From DASQFQ01 sp039934455 (GTDB lineage: Bacteria > Actinomycetota > Thermoleophilia > Solirubrobacterales > Solirubrobacteraceae): DNA of 6,560 bases. The notes under the pieces were generated by a model. That model made no database searches. It had not been told where the DNA came from and was given only the letters and a program-made list of their open reading frames with translations. The stretch spans positions 1 to 6,560 of the forward strand of contig JBDTMF010000224.1 in the NCBI GenBank assembly GCA_039934455.1, written 5' to 3'. Both the position numbers and the translations under genes were made by a program. Each line of letters starts with the position of its first letter. The first letter of the stretch is position 1. Positions 1-5,779 of this stretch are shown piece by piece.

Positions 1-473
1 CGGTGCTGCTGATCGACGAGATCGACCGCGCCGACGATGAGTTCGAGGCGTTCCTGCTCGAGTTCCTCTCCGACTTCGCGATCACGATCCCCGAGCTCGG
101 CACGGTGCAGGCCAGGCGGCGGCCGCTGGTCGTCCTGACCTCGAACCGGACGCGGGAGCTGCACGACGCTCTGAAGCGCCGCTGCCTCTACCACTGGATC
201 GACTACCCCGACCCGGAGCGCGAGGCCGAGATCGTGCGCGCGCGGCTGCCCGACGTCCCCGACGCGATCGCGCTACGGGTGTGCGACGCGGTGGCGCGGC
301 TGCGGGCCGAGGAGCTCTACAAGCTGCCGGGGGTGGGGGAGACGATCACGTGGGCGCGGGCGCTGCTCGCGCTCGGGCCCGACGAGCCGCTCGAGGATAC
401 GCTCGGGGTGGCGCTGAAGGTGCGGGAGGACATCGACCGCGTCCGCGAGAGCGGGGTGCTGCGGGGTGCCTGA
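1..473 (+). CDS. coxD: MoxR/CoxD-type AAA+ ATPase, 3' part (5' end outside window)
   Basis: This is the C-terminal ~157 residues of a MoxR-family AAA+ ATPase of the CoxD kind; the reading frame is open at the window edge, so the N-terminus with Walker A is missing. Visible are Walker B (LLIDEIDRAD, right at the edge), a sensor-1 block VVLTSNRTRELHDALKRRC (about nt 127-183) with its Asn, paired arginines that suit an arginine finger, and the YHWIDYPDPEREAEI block typical of the CoxD branch of MoxR proteins. The C-terminal helical lid follows, with LPGVGETITWARAL. In Oligotropha, CoxD works with CoxE to build the copper/sulfur part of the [CuSMoO2] centre of CO dehydrogenase; the same role is inferred here. 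The gene overlaps the next one by 8 bases. The cox assignment rests on the neighbours: similar ATPase-VWA pairs also serve other molybdenum hydroxylases. Confidence 0.88.
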   Translation, partial: VLLIDEIDRADDEFEAFLLEFLSDFAITIPELGTVQARRRPLVVLTSNRTRELHDALKRRCLYHWIDYPDPEREAEIVRARLPDVPDAIALRVCDAVARLRAEELYKLPGVGETITWARALLALGPDEPLEDTLGVALKVREDIDRVRESGVLRGA

Positions 474-1596
474 GCAGCTCGGGGTGCGCGTGTCAGGGTC
501 GCTCTCGCGGCTCACCGCCCTCATGCGCGCCGGCGGTGCCCGCGTCGGCCTCGGCGAACTGCTGCGCGCGCACCGCGCGCTGGCGGCGATCGACGCGTCG
601 GACCGCGAGGCGGCGTTCTTCGCGCTGCGCGCCGCGCTGTGCTCCTCGCACGCGGACCTGGGCATCTTCACCGAGGCGTTCGCGGTTGCGTTCGCCGCGC
701 CCGAGACCGGCGCGGCGAACCCGCTCGAGGCGCTGGGGGAGATCGAGCGGTTGGCGATGCCGCGCTTCGGCGTCCCCGGTGCGATGGAGGCGCCGGAGCT
801 CGAGATCGCGCCCGTGCCGGCGGCGTGGAGCGACGAGGAGCTGCTGCGCGAGCGCGACTTCGCCCTCTACACCGACAGCGAGCGCGCGCAGGCGCGGCGG
901 CTGCTGGTCCAGCTCGCGCGCCGCGGCCCGCGCCGGCTCTCGCGCCGCACGCGCTCGACGCGCCGCCGCCGCGAGGTCCACGACCTGCGCGCGACGGTCC
1001 GGCTGTCGCTGCGCCACGGCGGCGAGTTCGTCGAGCGGCGCTACCGCACGCCCGCCGAGCGCCCGCGCCGGCTCGTGCTCGTCTGCGACGTCTCGGGCTC
1101 GATGGCGCCCTACGCGCGGATGCTGCTCCAATACCTGCAGGCGGCGGTCGCCGCGCGCGCTCGCGTCGAGGCGTTCGTGTTCGGCACTCGTCTGACCCGG
1201 GTGACGCGCGAGCTGTCGGGCCGCGATCCCGACCGTGCGCTGCGGCGCGCCGCCGACGCGGTGCAGGACTGGTCGGGCGGCACCCGCATCGGCGAGGCAC
1301 TGGCAGAGCTCAACCGCGTGCATGGCCGCCGCATCGGCCGCGGCGCGCTCGTCGTCGTGCTGTCGGACGGCTGGGACCGCGGCGACCCCGAGCTGCTGGC
1401 GCAGGAGATGGCGCGCCTGCAGCGCTGCGCGCACCGGATCGTGTGGCTGAATCCGCTCGCCGCCGACCCCCGCTACGCGCCGCTGACGCGCGGCATGCAG
1501 GCGGCGATGCCGTACGTCGACCGGCTGCTCCCGGGCAACTCGATCGCCTCCCTGGAAGCACTGGCCGCGCTGATGGAGGAAGGTGTCCCGGCATGA
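466..1596 (+). CDS. coxE: CoxE-type VWA domain protein
   Basis: A 376-residue protein with a C-terminal von Willebrand factor A domain, the usual partner of CoxD/MoxR ATPases; the pair is thought to act as a chaperone machine that matures CO dehydrogenase. A complete metal-ion-dependent adhesion site is visible: DVSGS at residues 208-212, Thr273 in WSGGTRIGEA, and Asp301 in VVVLSDGWD. The N-terminal half is helical (RLTALMRAGGARVGLGE, then a DREAAFFALRAALCSSHADLGIF block), as in CoxE proteins. An arginine-rich stretch at about residues 144-173 lies before the VWA domain and could bind the ATPase or a nucleic acid; this is unproven. GTG at 466 is chosen because GAGAGCGGGG precedes it by nine bases and the short overlap with the ATPase stop suits coupled translation; the next in-frame ATG (523) would remove conserved residues. 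The stop overlaps the next start as ATGA. Cytoplasmic. Confidence 0.88.
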   Translation: MPEQLGVRVSGSLSRLTALMRAGGARVGLGELLRAHRALAAIDASDREAAFFALRAALCSSHADLGIFTEAFAVAFAAPETGAANPLEALGEIERLAMPRFGVPGAMEAPELEIAPVPAAWSDEELLRERDFALYTDSERAQARRLLVQLARRGPRRLSRRTRSTRRRREVHDLRATVRLSLRHGGEFVERRYRTPAERPRRLVLVCDVSGSMAPYARMLLQYLQAAVAARARVEAFVFGTRLTRVTRELSGRDPDRALRRAADAVQDWSGGTRIGEALAELNRVHGRRIGRGALVVVLSDGWDRGDPELLAQEMARLQRCAHRIVWLNPLAADPRYAPLTRGMQAAMPYVDRLLPGNSIASLEALAALMEEGVPA

Positions 1597-2195
1597 CCCG
1601 CCCGCCGCGCGCCGCCGAATCCGAGCCCGAGATCGGGGGGATCATCCTCGCGGCCGGCGAGGGCCGCCGCTTCGGCGGGCCCAAGCAGCTCGCCGAGCTC
1701 AACGGGCAGCCGCTGATCGAGCACGCGCTGGCGGCGATGCTCGCCGTGCCCGCCATCGACCCGGTCGTGATCGTGCTGGGGGCGCACGCCGGGCGCATCC
1801 AGGCCGAGGCCGACCTGAGCGGCGCCGAGATCGTCGTGTGCCAGGACTGGGCGGACGGCCAGTCCGCCTCGCTGAAGGCCGGCGCGGCCGCGCTGGGCGA
1901 GGTCGAGGCCGCGGTCATAACGCTCGCCGACCAGCCCTTCATCAGCCCGCAGGCGATCGCGGGCGTGCTCGACCAGCGCGGGCGCCACCTCGCCGTGCGC
2001 GCGACCTACGACGGCACGCCCGGCCATCCCGTACTGCTCGAGCGGCGGCTGCTCGACCACGTGAGGGAGCTGAGCGGCGACACCGGCGCGCGCGACCTCC
2101 TGCTCGGGGACCACGTGCGCGTATGGGAGTGCGGGCGGCTCTGCGACCCGACCGACATCGACACGCCGGAGCGACTCCAGGAGGCCCAGTCATGA
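1593..2195 (+). CDS. mocA: MocA-like molybdenum cofactor cytidylyltransferase (NTP transferase)
   Basis: A 200-residue MobA/MocA-type nucleotidyltransferase. The nucleotide-binding signature LAAGEGRRFGGPKQL spans residues 19-33. The MocA-type block DWADGQSASLKAG is at 85-97, the metal-binding ADQP at 112-115, GTPGHPVLL at 141-149, GDTGARDLL at 162-170 and the closing DIDTPERL at 188-195. MocA converts Mo-molybdopterin plus CTP to the cytosine dinucleotide, the cofactor form used by xanthine oxidase-family enzymes including aerobic CO dehydrogenase, so its place among cox accessory genes is expected. A purine-specific (MobA-like) or other sugar-nucleotide activity cannot be excluded, but the GQSASLKAG block and the context favour MocA. 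The ATG at 1593 is preceded by GGAGGAAGG (1575-1583) and overlaps the coxE stop by four bases. Start codons far upstream in the same frame lie inside coxE and are not used. Confidence 0.85.
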   Translation: MTRPPRAAESEPEIGGIILAAGEGRRFGGPKQLAELNGQPLIEHALAAMLAVPAIDPVVIVLGAHAGRIQAEADLSGAEIVVCQDWADGQSASLKAGAAALGEVEAAVITLADQPFISPQAIAGVLDQRGRHLAVRATYDGTPGHPVLLERRLLDHVRELSGDTGARDLLLGDHVRVWECGRLCDPTDIDTPERLQEAQS

Positions 2196-2917
2196 AGCTC
2201 GAGCAGTCCTTCGAGGTGGCCGCGCCGATCGACCAGGTGTGGGCCGCGCTCAACGATCTCGAGCACGTCGCCCCCTGTCTGCCCGGCGCGACGATCACCG
2301 GACACGACGAGGACGGCACCTACCACGGCACCTTCCAGGTCAAGCTCGGCCCGACCACCGCGGCCTATCGCGGCACGATCAGGATCGAGAGCGCCGACGA
2401 GCGCACGCACACCGCGACGCTGAAGGCGCGCGGGACCGACAAGCGCGGCCAGGGCGGCGCGTCGGCGACGATCGTCAACACGCTCACCGAGCAGGGCGGC
2501 GCCACGACCGTGCACGCCGACACAGACTTCTCGATCACCGGCCGGCTCGCACGCTTCGGCCGCGGCGGGATGATGGAGGACATCTCCAACCGCCTGCTGC
2601 GCGACTTCTCGACCTGCCTGCAGGCGCGCCTGGCCGACGCGCCCACCGCACCGAGCGGGGAGGAGGTCGCGCGCGGCGATGCACCGCCCGAGGCGGTCGC
2701 CGCCGCCACGGGGGAGGACACGGACATGGGCGCCGAGGCCGCTGCCGCGAGCGCCGGGGCCACGTCCGCGGGGACGACTGCCGGGCCCGCGACGGCCCGG
2801 CCGGCTCCGCCCCCGCCGCCGGCTCAGGCCAAGCCGGTCGGCGGGTTCGGGCTCTTCTTCTCGGTCCTCTGGGAGCGGATCAGGCGTCGCTTCGGGCGGT
2901 CGTCCGCGCGCCGGTGA
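2192..2917 (+). CDS. coxG: CoxG-type SRPBCC protein with linker and C-terminal membrane-binding tail
   Basis: A 241-residue CoxG-family protein. Residues 1-148 form the SRPBCC (START-like) hydrophobic pocket domain: the opening EQSFEVAAPIDQVWAALND, CLPGA at 29-33, and the KLGPTTAAYRGTIRI strand region. The fold continues with SITGRLARFGRGGMMEDIS (114-132) and a closing helix. Residues 149-215 are a disordered linker rich in Ala, Gly, Thr and Pro, with a run of six prolines (205-210). Residues 216-241 (GGFGLFFSVLWERIRRRFG...) alternate aromatic/aliphatic residues and then arginines, as expected of an amphipathic membrane-surface helix. In the literature CoxG is needed for membrane attachment of Mo-CO dehydrogenase and, in mycobacteria, is reported to bind menaquinone and pass electrons to it; that role is inferred here. 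AGGAGG (2179-2184) lies seven bases before the ATG, which overlaps the mocA stop by four bases. Confidence 0.87.
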   Translation: MKLEQSFEVAAPIDQVWAALNDLEHVAPCLPGATITGHDEDGTYHGTFQVKLGPTTAAYRGTIRIESADERTHTATLKARGTDKRGQGGASATIVNTLTEQGGATTVHADTDFSITGRLARFGRGGMMEDISNRLLRDFSTCLQARLADAPTAPSGEEVARGDAPPEAVAAATGEDTDMGAEAAAASAGATSAGTTAGPATARPAPPPPPAQAKPVGGFGLFFSVLWERIRRRFGRSSARR

Positions 2918-2946
2918 TGCCGTCGCCGTTGCCGCCGCTGAAGCGC

Positions 2947-2968
2947 CCGGTGCGCTCAGTGTCACCGG
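2947..2968 (+). terminator. Candidate hairpin downstream of the cox operon
   Basis: A perfect 6-bp inverted repeat, CCGGTG and CACCGG, with a 10-base loop lies about 30 bases after the coxG stop, where the operon should end. No T-run follows, so it may be a weak or Rho-assisted stop, or a chance repeat in very GC-rich DNA. Confidence 0.25.
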
Positions 2969-2982
2969 CCCCCTGCGCCGCG

Positions 2983-3009
2983 GCGTCGTCCGCGTCGTCC
3001 GCGTCGTGA
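2983..3009. repeat. Three tandem copies of a 9-bp unit
   Basis: GCGTCGTCC occurs twice in exact succession, and a third copy follows with its last two bases changed to GA. On the minus strand, in the frame of the supposed transporter tail, it encodes Asp-Asp-Ala units, so it may be a coding microrepeat of the remnant gene. Confidence 0.7.
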
Positions 3010-3152
3010 CCGTAGATCCCAGGTCAGCGAGGTCTTCGTCATCCCGATGTCGACGCCCGCTTCGGTGATCGCCTTCGGATCCTTGAATGCCACCGTTCAG
3101 CGCTCCCCTTAGAGTGGTTGACCCTGCGGTGGCCCGTCTTACGGGGTCGGAA

Positions 3153-3578
3153 ATGGAGCAACGCCTCTCCCTCATCACCCTCGGCGTCACCGACGTGCCC
3201 GCGGCGCGGGCGTTCTACGAGGCGCTGGGCTGGGCCTGCGACACCGACCCCTCGCTCGACGTCGCCTTCTTCCAGCTCGGCGGGATCGCGCTCGCGGTGT
3301 GGGACCGCAAGCAGCTCGCGGAGGACTCGACGGTCACCGACCGCGGCGGCTCCGGTGGCGTCACGCTCGCCTACAACGTCCGCTCGCCCGAGGAGGTCGA
3401 CGCTGCGCTGGCCGAGGCCGAGGCGGCGGGCGCCACCGTCGGCCGTCGCGGCGCCGCGACGTTCTGGGGCGGCTACTCGGGCGTCTTCATCGACCCCGAC
3501 GGCCACCCGTGGGAGGTCGCCCACAACCCGCACTGGACGATCGAGGACGACGGGTCGGTGCGGATCACAGGCTCCTAG
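3153..3578 (+). CDS. VOC-family (glyoxalase/bleomycin-resistance fold) protein
   Basis: A 141-residue single-domain protein of the vicinal oxygen chelate superfamily. It has two beta-alpha-beta repeats: LITLGVTDVPAARAFYEALGW (residues 7-27) opens the first, and VRSPEEVDAALAEAEAAGA (76-94) opens the second. The family's closing motif DPDGHPWEVAHNPHW lies at 114-128, with Glu121 in the usual metal-ligand position. The group includes glyoxalases, dioxygenases and small-molecule binding resistance proteins; the substrate cannot be read from sequence. ATG at 3153 is chosen because the conserved domain begins almost at once (MEQRLSLITLGV). An in-frame ATG at 3087 would add 22 unconserved residues and would overlap the start of the opposite-strand remnant. 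No strong Shine-Dalgarno sequence precedes it (GGGGTCGG is nearest). It sits 20 bases upstream of the acetyltransferase ATG and may be co-transcribed with it. Confidence 0.85.
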   Translation: MEQRLSLITLGVTDVPAARAFYEALGWACDTDPSLDVAFFQLGGIALAVWDRKQLAEDSTVTDRGGSGGVTLAYNVRSPEEVDAALAEAEAAGATVGRRGAATFWGGYSGVFIDPDGHPWEVAHNPHWTIEDDGSVRITGS

Positions 3579-3588
3579 CGGGCGGAGC

Positions 3589-3593
3589 GAGGG
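3589..3593 (+). promoter_or_regulatory. Ribosome binding site GAGGG marking the ancestral acetyltransferase start
   Basis: GAGGG lies five bases before ATG 3599, with a GGAG just upstream of it. It marks the natural start of the next gene, yet the frame it opens stops after 21 codons (TGA 3662-3664). The site therefore supports a frameshift rather than a downstream start. Confidence 0.55.
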
Positions 3594-3598
3594 CACCG

Positions 3599-4143
3599 AT
3601 GAACGAAGACAGTGGTGGATCAAGACCAGAACGCAGGAGTCCCGCGATCTGTTCGAGCGGGTGAAGGTGGCCACCCGGCTGTCTTCCAAGCTCAGCGCGT
3701 ACTGCGTCGACGAAGGCGAGCAGATCCGAGAGGTCTTCGAGGAGCTGACCGGCAAGCCGGTGGGCGACTCGTTCACGCTGATCCCTCCCTTCTATGCGGA
3801 CTACGGACTGAACATCACTGTCGGTCGGACCGTCTTCATCGGGTACGAGTGCATGTTCACGGGCCACGCGGCCATCGCCATCGCGGACCAGGTGATGATC
3901 GCCAACCGGGTCAACCTGGTCACGTCCGGTCATCCCGTTGAACCGGACCGGCGACGGGCCGATATCCCCGCGGCACCGATCACCATCGAGACGAATGTGT
4001 GGATCGGAACCGCCGCGACGATCCTGCCGGGCGTCACCATCGGAGCCGACTCCGTCGTGGCAGCCGGTGCCGTCGTCACCCGTGACGTCCCGCCGGCGAC
4101 GCTCGTGGCGGGTGTCCCTGCGACGGCCATCAGGGAGCTATGA
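3599..4143 (+). CDS. Hexapeptide-repeat sugar O-acetyltransferase, start region frameshifted
   Basis: The body belongs to the left-handed beta-helix acetyltransferases of the maltose/galactoside acetyltransferase (LacA/Maa/NodL) group, which move acetyl from acetyl-CoA to a sugar hydroxyl. An N-terminal helical part (QWWIKTRTQESRDLFERVK, then IREVFEELTGKPVGDSF) leads to LIPPFYADYGLNITVG. Hexapeptide turns follow, with the catalytic-type His in TSGHPVEP, then NVWIGTAATILPGVTIG and a VVAAGAVVTRDVPP close. The ribosome site and ATG at 3599 are in a different frame from this body. Restoring one G after the ATG would give Met-Glu-Arg-Arg-Gln-Trp-Trp directly joined to it. As written, translation could only begin at internal GTG 3661 or 3667, losing the conserved N-terminal block. 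Base composition looks a little less GC-rich than its neighbours. Its stop is 16 bases from that of the convergent regulator. Either a pseudogene or an indel error. Confidence 0.75.
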
Positions 4144-4159
4144 GAACAGGCGAACCGAC

Positions 4160-4753
4160 TCAGCCGGTCTCGTCGTCGCGGCGTGGCGCGGCGCGGACGT
4201 GCATCCGCTGCCCGTCGCTGCCGTGGACGCTGAGGACCTCGACCGGCTCGTCACCGGTCGGGCCGAACCAGTGCGGCAGCCGGGTGTCGAACTCGGCGAC
4301 CTCGCCTGGCCGCATGGTGATGTCGTGCTCGCCGAGGATGAGCCGCATCTCGCCCGAGAGCACGTAGAGCCACTCATGGCCTGCATGGGTCCTGAGCTTG
4401 CGCTCGCGCTCGGGCGGGATGACGACCTTCCAGACGGCCATGCCGCTGGACTGCTGGGTCAGGGGGTAGACGAGCCGGCCGTTGCGGGTCCGGGGCTTGA
4501 GCCGGACGCGGGGATCGCCGACCCGTGGTGCGCCGACGAGCTCGTCGAGCGGCAGGTGATGAGCCTGGGCCAAGGGCAGCAGCAGTTCGAGGCTGGGCTT
4601 GCGCTGTCCGCTCTCCAGGCGCGAGAGCGTGCTCTTCGAGATCCCGGTCTGCGCGGCCAGTGCCGTCAGCGTCGCGCCGCGTCGCTCTCGCAGCCGCCGC
4701 AGGCGAGGACCGACCTCGGCCAGCACGTCCGGGATCGCCGACGGGTCCACCAT
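4160..4753 (-). CDS. XRE-family transcription regulator with C-terminal cupin domain
   Basis: A 197-residue regulator. A helix-turn-helix of the XRE/Cro type lies at about residues 16-72: LRRLRERRGATLTALAAQTG, then ISKSTLSRLESGQRKPSLE. A cupin-2 barrel occupies about 105-185, with RTHAGHEWLYVLSGEMRLILGE (His123, His126 and Glu127 are possible metal or ligand residues), MRPGEVAEFD and LPHWFGPTGDEPVEVL (His161). Such proteins sense a small ligand or metal through the cupin and usually control a neighbouring gene; the divergent flavoprotein is the obvious target, by inference. ATG at 4753 is preferred over an in-frame ATG at 4834: a well-spaced promoter ends eight bases before it, the domain begins soon after it, and the longer version would overlap the start of the divergent gene. 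The ligand is unknown. Confidence 0.87.
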   Translation of the reverse strand: MVDPSAIPDVLAEVGPRLRRLRERRGATLTALAAQTGISKSTLSRLESGQRKPSLELLLPLAQAHHLPLDELVGAPRVGDPRVRLKPRTRNGRLVYPLTQQSSGMAVWKVVIPPERERKLRTHAGHEWLYVLSGEMRLILGEHDITMRPGEVAEFDTRLPHWFGPTGDEPVEVLSVHGSDGQRMHVRAAPRRDDETG

Positions 4754-4761
4754 CGGAGCCG

Positions 4762-4790
4762 ACGCTACCGGCGATTCCCAGAAACGGCAA
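4762..4790 (-). promoter_or_regulatory. Sigma70-type promoter of the XRE-cupin gene, probably leaderless
   Basis: On the minus strand TTGCCG (4790-4785) and TAGCGT (4767-4762) are separated by exactly 17 bases. Only eight bases separate the -10 box from the ATG at 4753, so transcription should start at or next to the ATG and the mRNA would be leaderless, which is common in actinobacteria. No Shine-Dalgarno sequence is seen, in agreement. Confidence 0.5.
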
Positions 4791-4794
4791 CGAA

Positions 4795-4809
4795 CCGTGC
4801 GTTCCACGG
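4795..4809. promoter_or_regulatory. Inverted repeat, candidate operator in the divergent promoter gap
   Basis: CCGTG-CGTTC-CACGG is a perfect 5-5-5 inverted repeat; an overlapping shorter pair, GAAC (4792-4795) and GTTC (4801-4804), shares the site. It lies just upstream of the regulator's -35 box and 15-24 bases before the flavoprotein start codons, a good place for a dimeric XRE repressor to control both genes. Short repeats can arise by chance at this GC content. Confidence 0.35.
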
Positions 4810-4832
4810 CGCCGGCGTGCACGATGGAGCAC

Positions 4833-5753
4833 ATGAGATCTGAGACCTATGACGTGGCCATCATCGGCGGCGGGGCTGCCGGACTGAGCGCCGCGCTCGT
4901 GCTGGGCCGGGCGAGACGCCGCGTCCTCGTCGTCGACGCCGGAGCGCCGCGGAACGCTCCCGCCGCCCACATGCAGGGGTTCCTGTCCCGCGACGGAACC
5001 TCCCCGGCCAGCCTGCTCCAGAGCGCGCGCGCCGAAGTGCAGGGCTACGGCGTGGAGATCATCGAAGACCGCGTGGTCGACGCGACCGCCGGCTTCGAGC
5101 TCCGGCTCGCCGGCGGCCGGACCGTCGAGGCACGACGGGTGCTCCTCGCGACCGGCGCCGTGGACGACCTGCCCGACGTCGCCGGCGCTCGCGAGCGCTG
5201 GGGACGCGATCTCCTGCACTGCCCGTACTGCCACGGCTGGGAGGTGCGCGACCAGGCGATCGGCGTGCTCGGGTCCGTCGAGCACGCCCACCTCCTCCGC
5301 CAGTGGTCAGACGACGTGATCCTCTTCACGCACACCTCCGCTGTCGCCTCCGGCGAGCGGGCGACACTCGACGCGCGTGGGATCGCGGTCGTCGACGGCG
5401 CAGTCGAGCGCCTCGTCGTCGCCGACGACCACCTGCGAGCGGTGGCGCTCGCCGATGGTCGCAGCGTTGCGCGCGATGCGCTCTTCATCCGACCCGCACT
5501 GCGCGCGCACGCGGACGGGCCGGCCGCAGCCCTTGGCTGCGAGGTGCTCCCAGGAGGACTCGTCCGCGTCGACGCCGACGGCCGCACGAGCGTGCCCGGC
5601 GTCTGGGCGGCCGGCAACGCCGCCAACCCGCGCGCCCAGGTGATCACCGCCGCGGGCGAAGGCTCCGCGGCGGCGATCGCGATCAACACCGACCTCGTCG
5701 AGGAGGACGTGGCGACCGCCATCGAGCGAGTCGGCGCGGCCACCGCGGCGTGA
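4833..5753 (+). CDS. Thioredoxin-reductase-like FAD flavoprotein with CPYC motif (possible dithiol oxidase)
   Basis: A 306-residue flavoprotein of the thioredoxin reductase fold. The FAD dinucleotide site is YDVAIIGGGAAGLSAALVLG (residues 6-25), followed by VLVVDAGAPRNAPAAHMQGF. The ATG motif LLATGAVDDLPDV precedes a redox-active CPYC at 130-133 (CPYCHGWEV), and the C-terminal FAD segment is VPGVWAAGNAANPRAQVITAAGEGSAAA. It lacks the features that bind NADPH in true thioredoxin reductases: the GxGxxA loop reads GVLGSVEHA (144-152) and the HRRxxxRA segment reads HTSAVASGERA (167-177). His follows the CxxC where TrxR has Asp, and AAGN replaces AAGD. These traits recall FAD dithiol oxidases such as GliT and HlmI, though many uncharacterised actinobacterial homologues share them. 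ATG 4833 is preceded closely by GGAG; ATG 4824 would add three residues. It is divergent from the regulator and 26 bases before the small membrane protein. Confidence 0.85.
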   Translation: MRSETYDVAIIGGGAAGLSAALVLGRARRRVLVVDAGAPRNAPAAHMQGFLSRDGTSPASLLQSARAEVQGYGVEIIEDRVVDATAGFELRLAGGRTVEARRVLLATGAVDDLPDVAGARERWGRDLLHCPYCHGWEVRDQAIGVLGSVEHAHLLRQWSDDVILFTHTSAVASGERATLDARGIAVVDGAVERLVVADDHLRAVALADGRSVARDALFIRPALRAHADGPAAALGCEVLPGGLVRVDADGRTSVPGVWAAGNAANPRAQVITAAGEGSAAAIAINTDLVEEDVATAIERVGAATAA

Positions 5754-5779
5754 ACAGCCACCAAGACCGGAGCACTCCC

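Larger units (their letters stand above)
2880..3093 (-). pseudogene. Remnant resembling a formate/nitrite transporter without its membrane core
   Basis: On the minus strand a GTG at 3093 with a good ribosome site (AGGGGAG, 3103-3109, nine bases away) opens a frame beginning VAFKDPKAITEAGVDIGM then TKTSLTWDL. This resembles the N-terminal cytoplasmic helix of formate/nitrite transporter (FNT) proteins, where a Pro-x-x-I-x-E-x-x-x-x-x-G-x-x-K pattern precedes the first membrane helix. The frame then turns into arginine/glycine-rich sequence and stops at 2962 after 43 residues; no membrane helix is present, whereas FNT proteins have six and about 270 residues. In another frame the next bases read IYGHDADDADDAAAQGAG and continue to a stop at 2880-2882, which could be the acidic C-terminal tail of such a transporter. 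An internal deletion at the TGGATC-like junction is therefore inferred. The FNT link is from memory of the family and is modest; a functional 43-residue protein is the alternative. Confidence 0.35.

Noticed and set aside
281..1195. Long open frames overlapping coxE on both strands (e.g. 281-1195 +, 493-1434 -, 668-1300 -)
   Set aside because: They are Arg/Ala/Gly-rich shadow translations typical of very GC-rich DNA and contradict the conserved VWA protein read in the 466-1596 frame.
639..1592. Upstream extension of the MocA frame to a start at 639
   Set aside because: The added region is low-complexity shadow sequence inside coxE; the ATG at 1593 has a strong ribosome site and the conserved domain begins just after it.
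3118..3143. TTGACC and TCTTAC as a promoter for the VOC gene
   Set aside because: The spacing is only 14 bases and the -10 match is poor.
3087..3152. Longer start for the VOC protein at ATG 3087
   Set aside because: The additional 22 residues are not part of the domain, and the ATG overlaps the start codon region and ribosome-site side of the opposite-strand remnant.
4150..4170. Possible hairpin ACCG...CGGT between the convergent acetyltransferase and regulator stops
   Set aside because: The stem is only four base pairs with no T-run, so it is not distinguishable from chance.
4754..4834. N-terminal extension of the XRE-cupin protein to ATG 4834
   Set aside because: It would cover the promoter and the start of the divergent flavoprotein gene, and the extra residues show no domain features.
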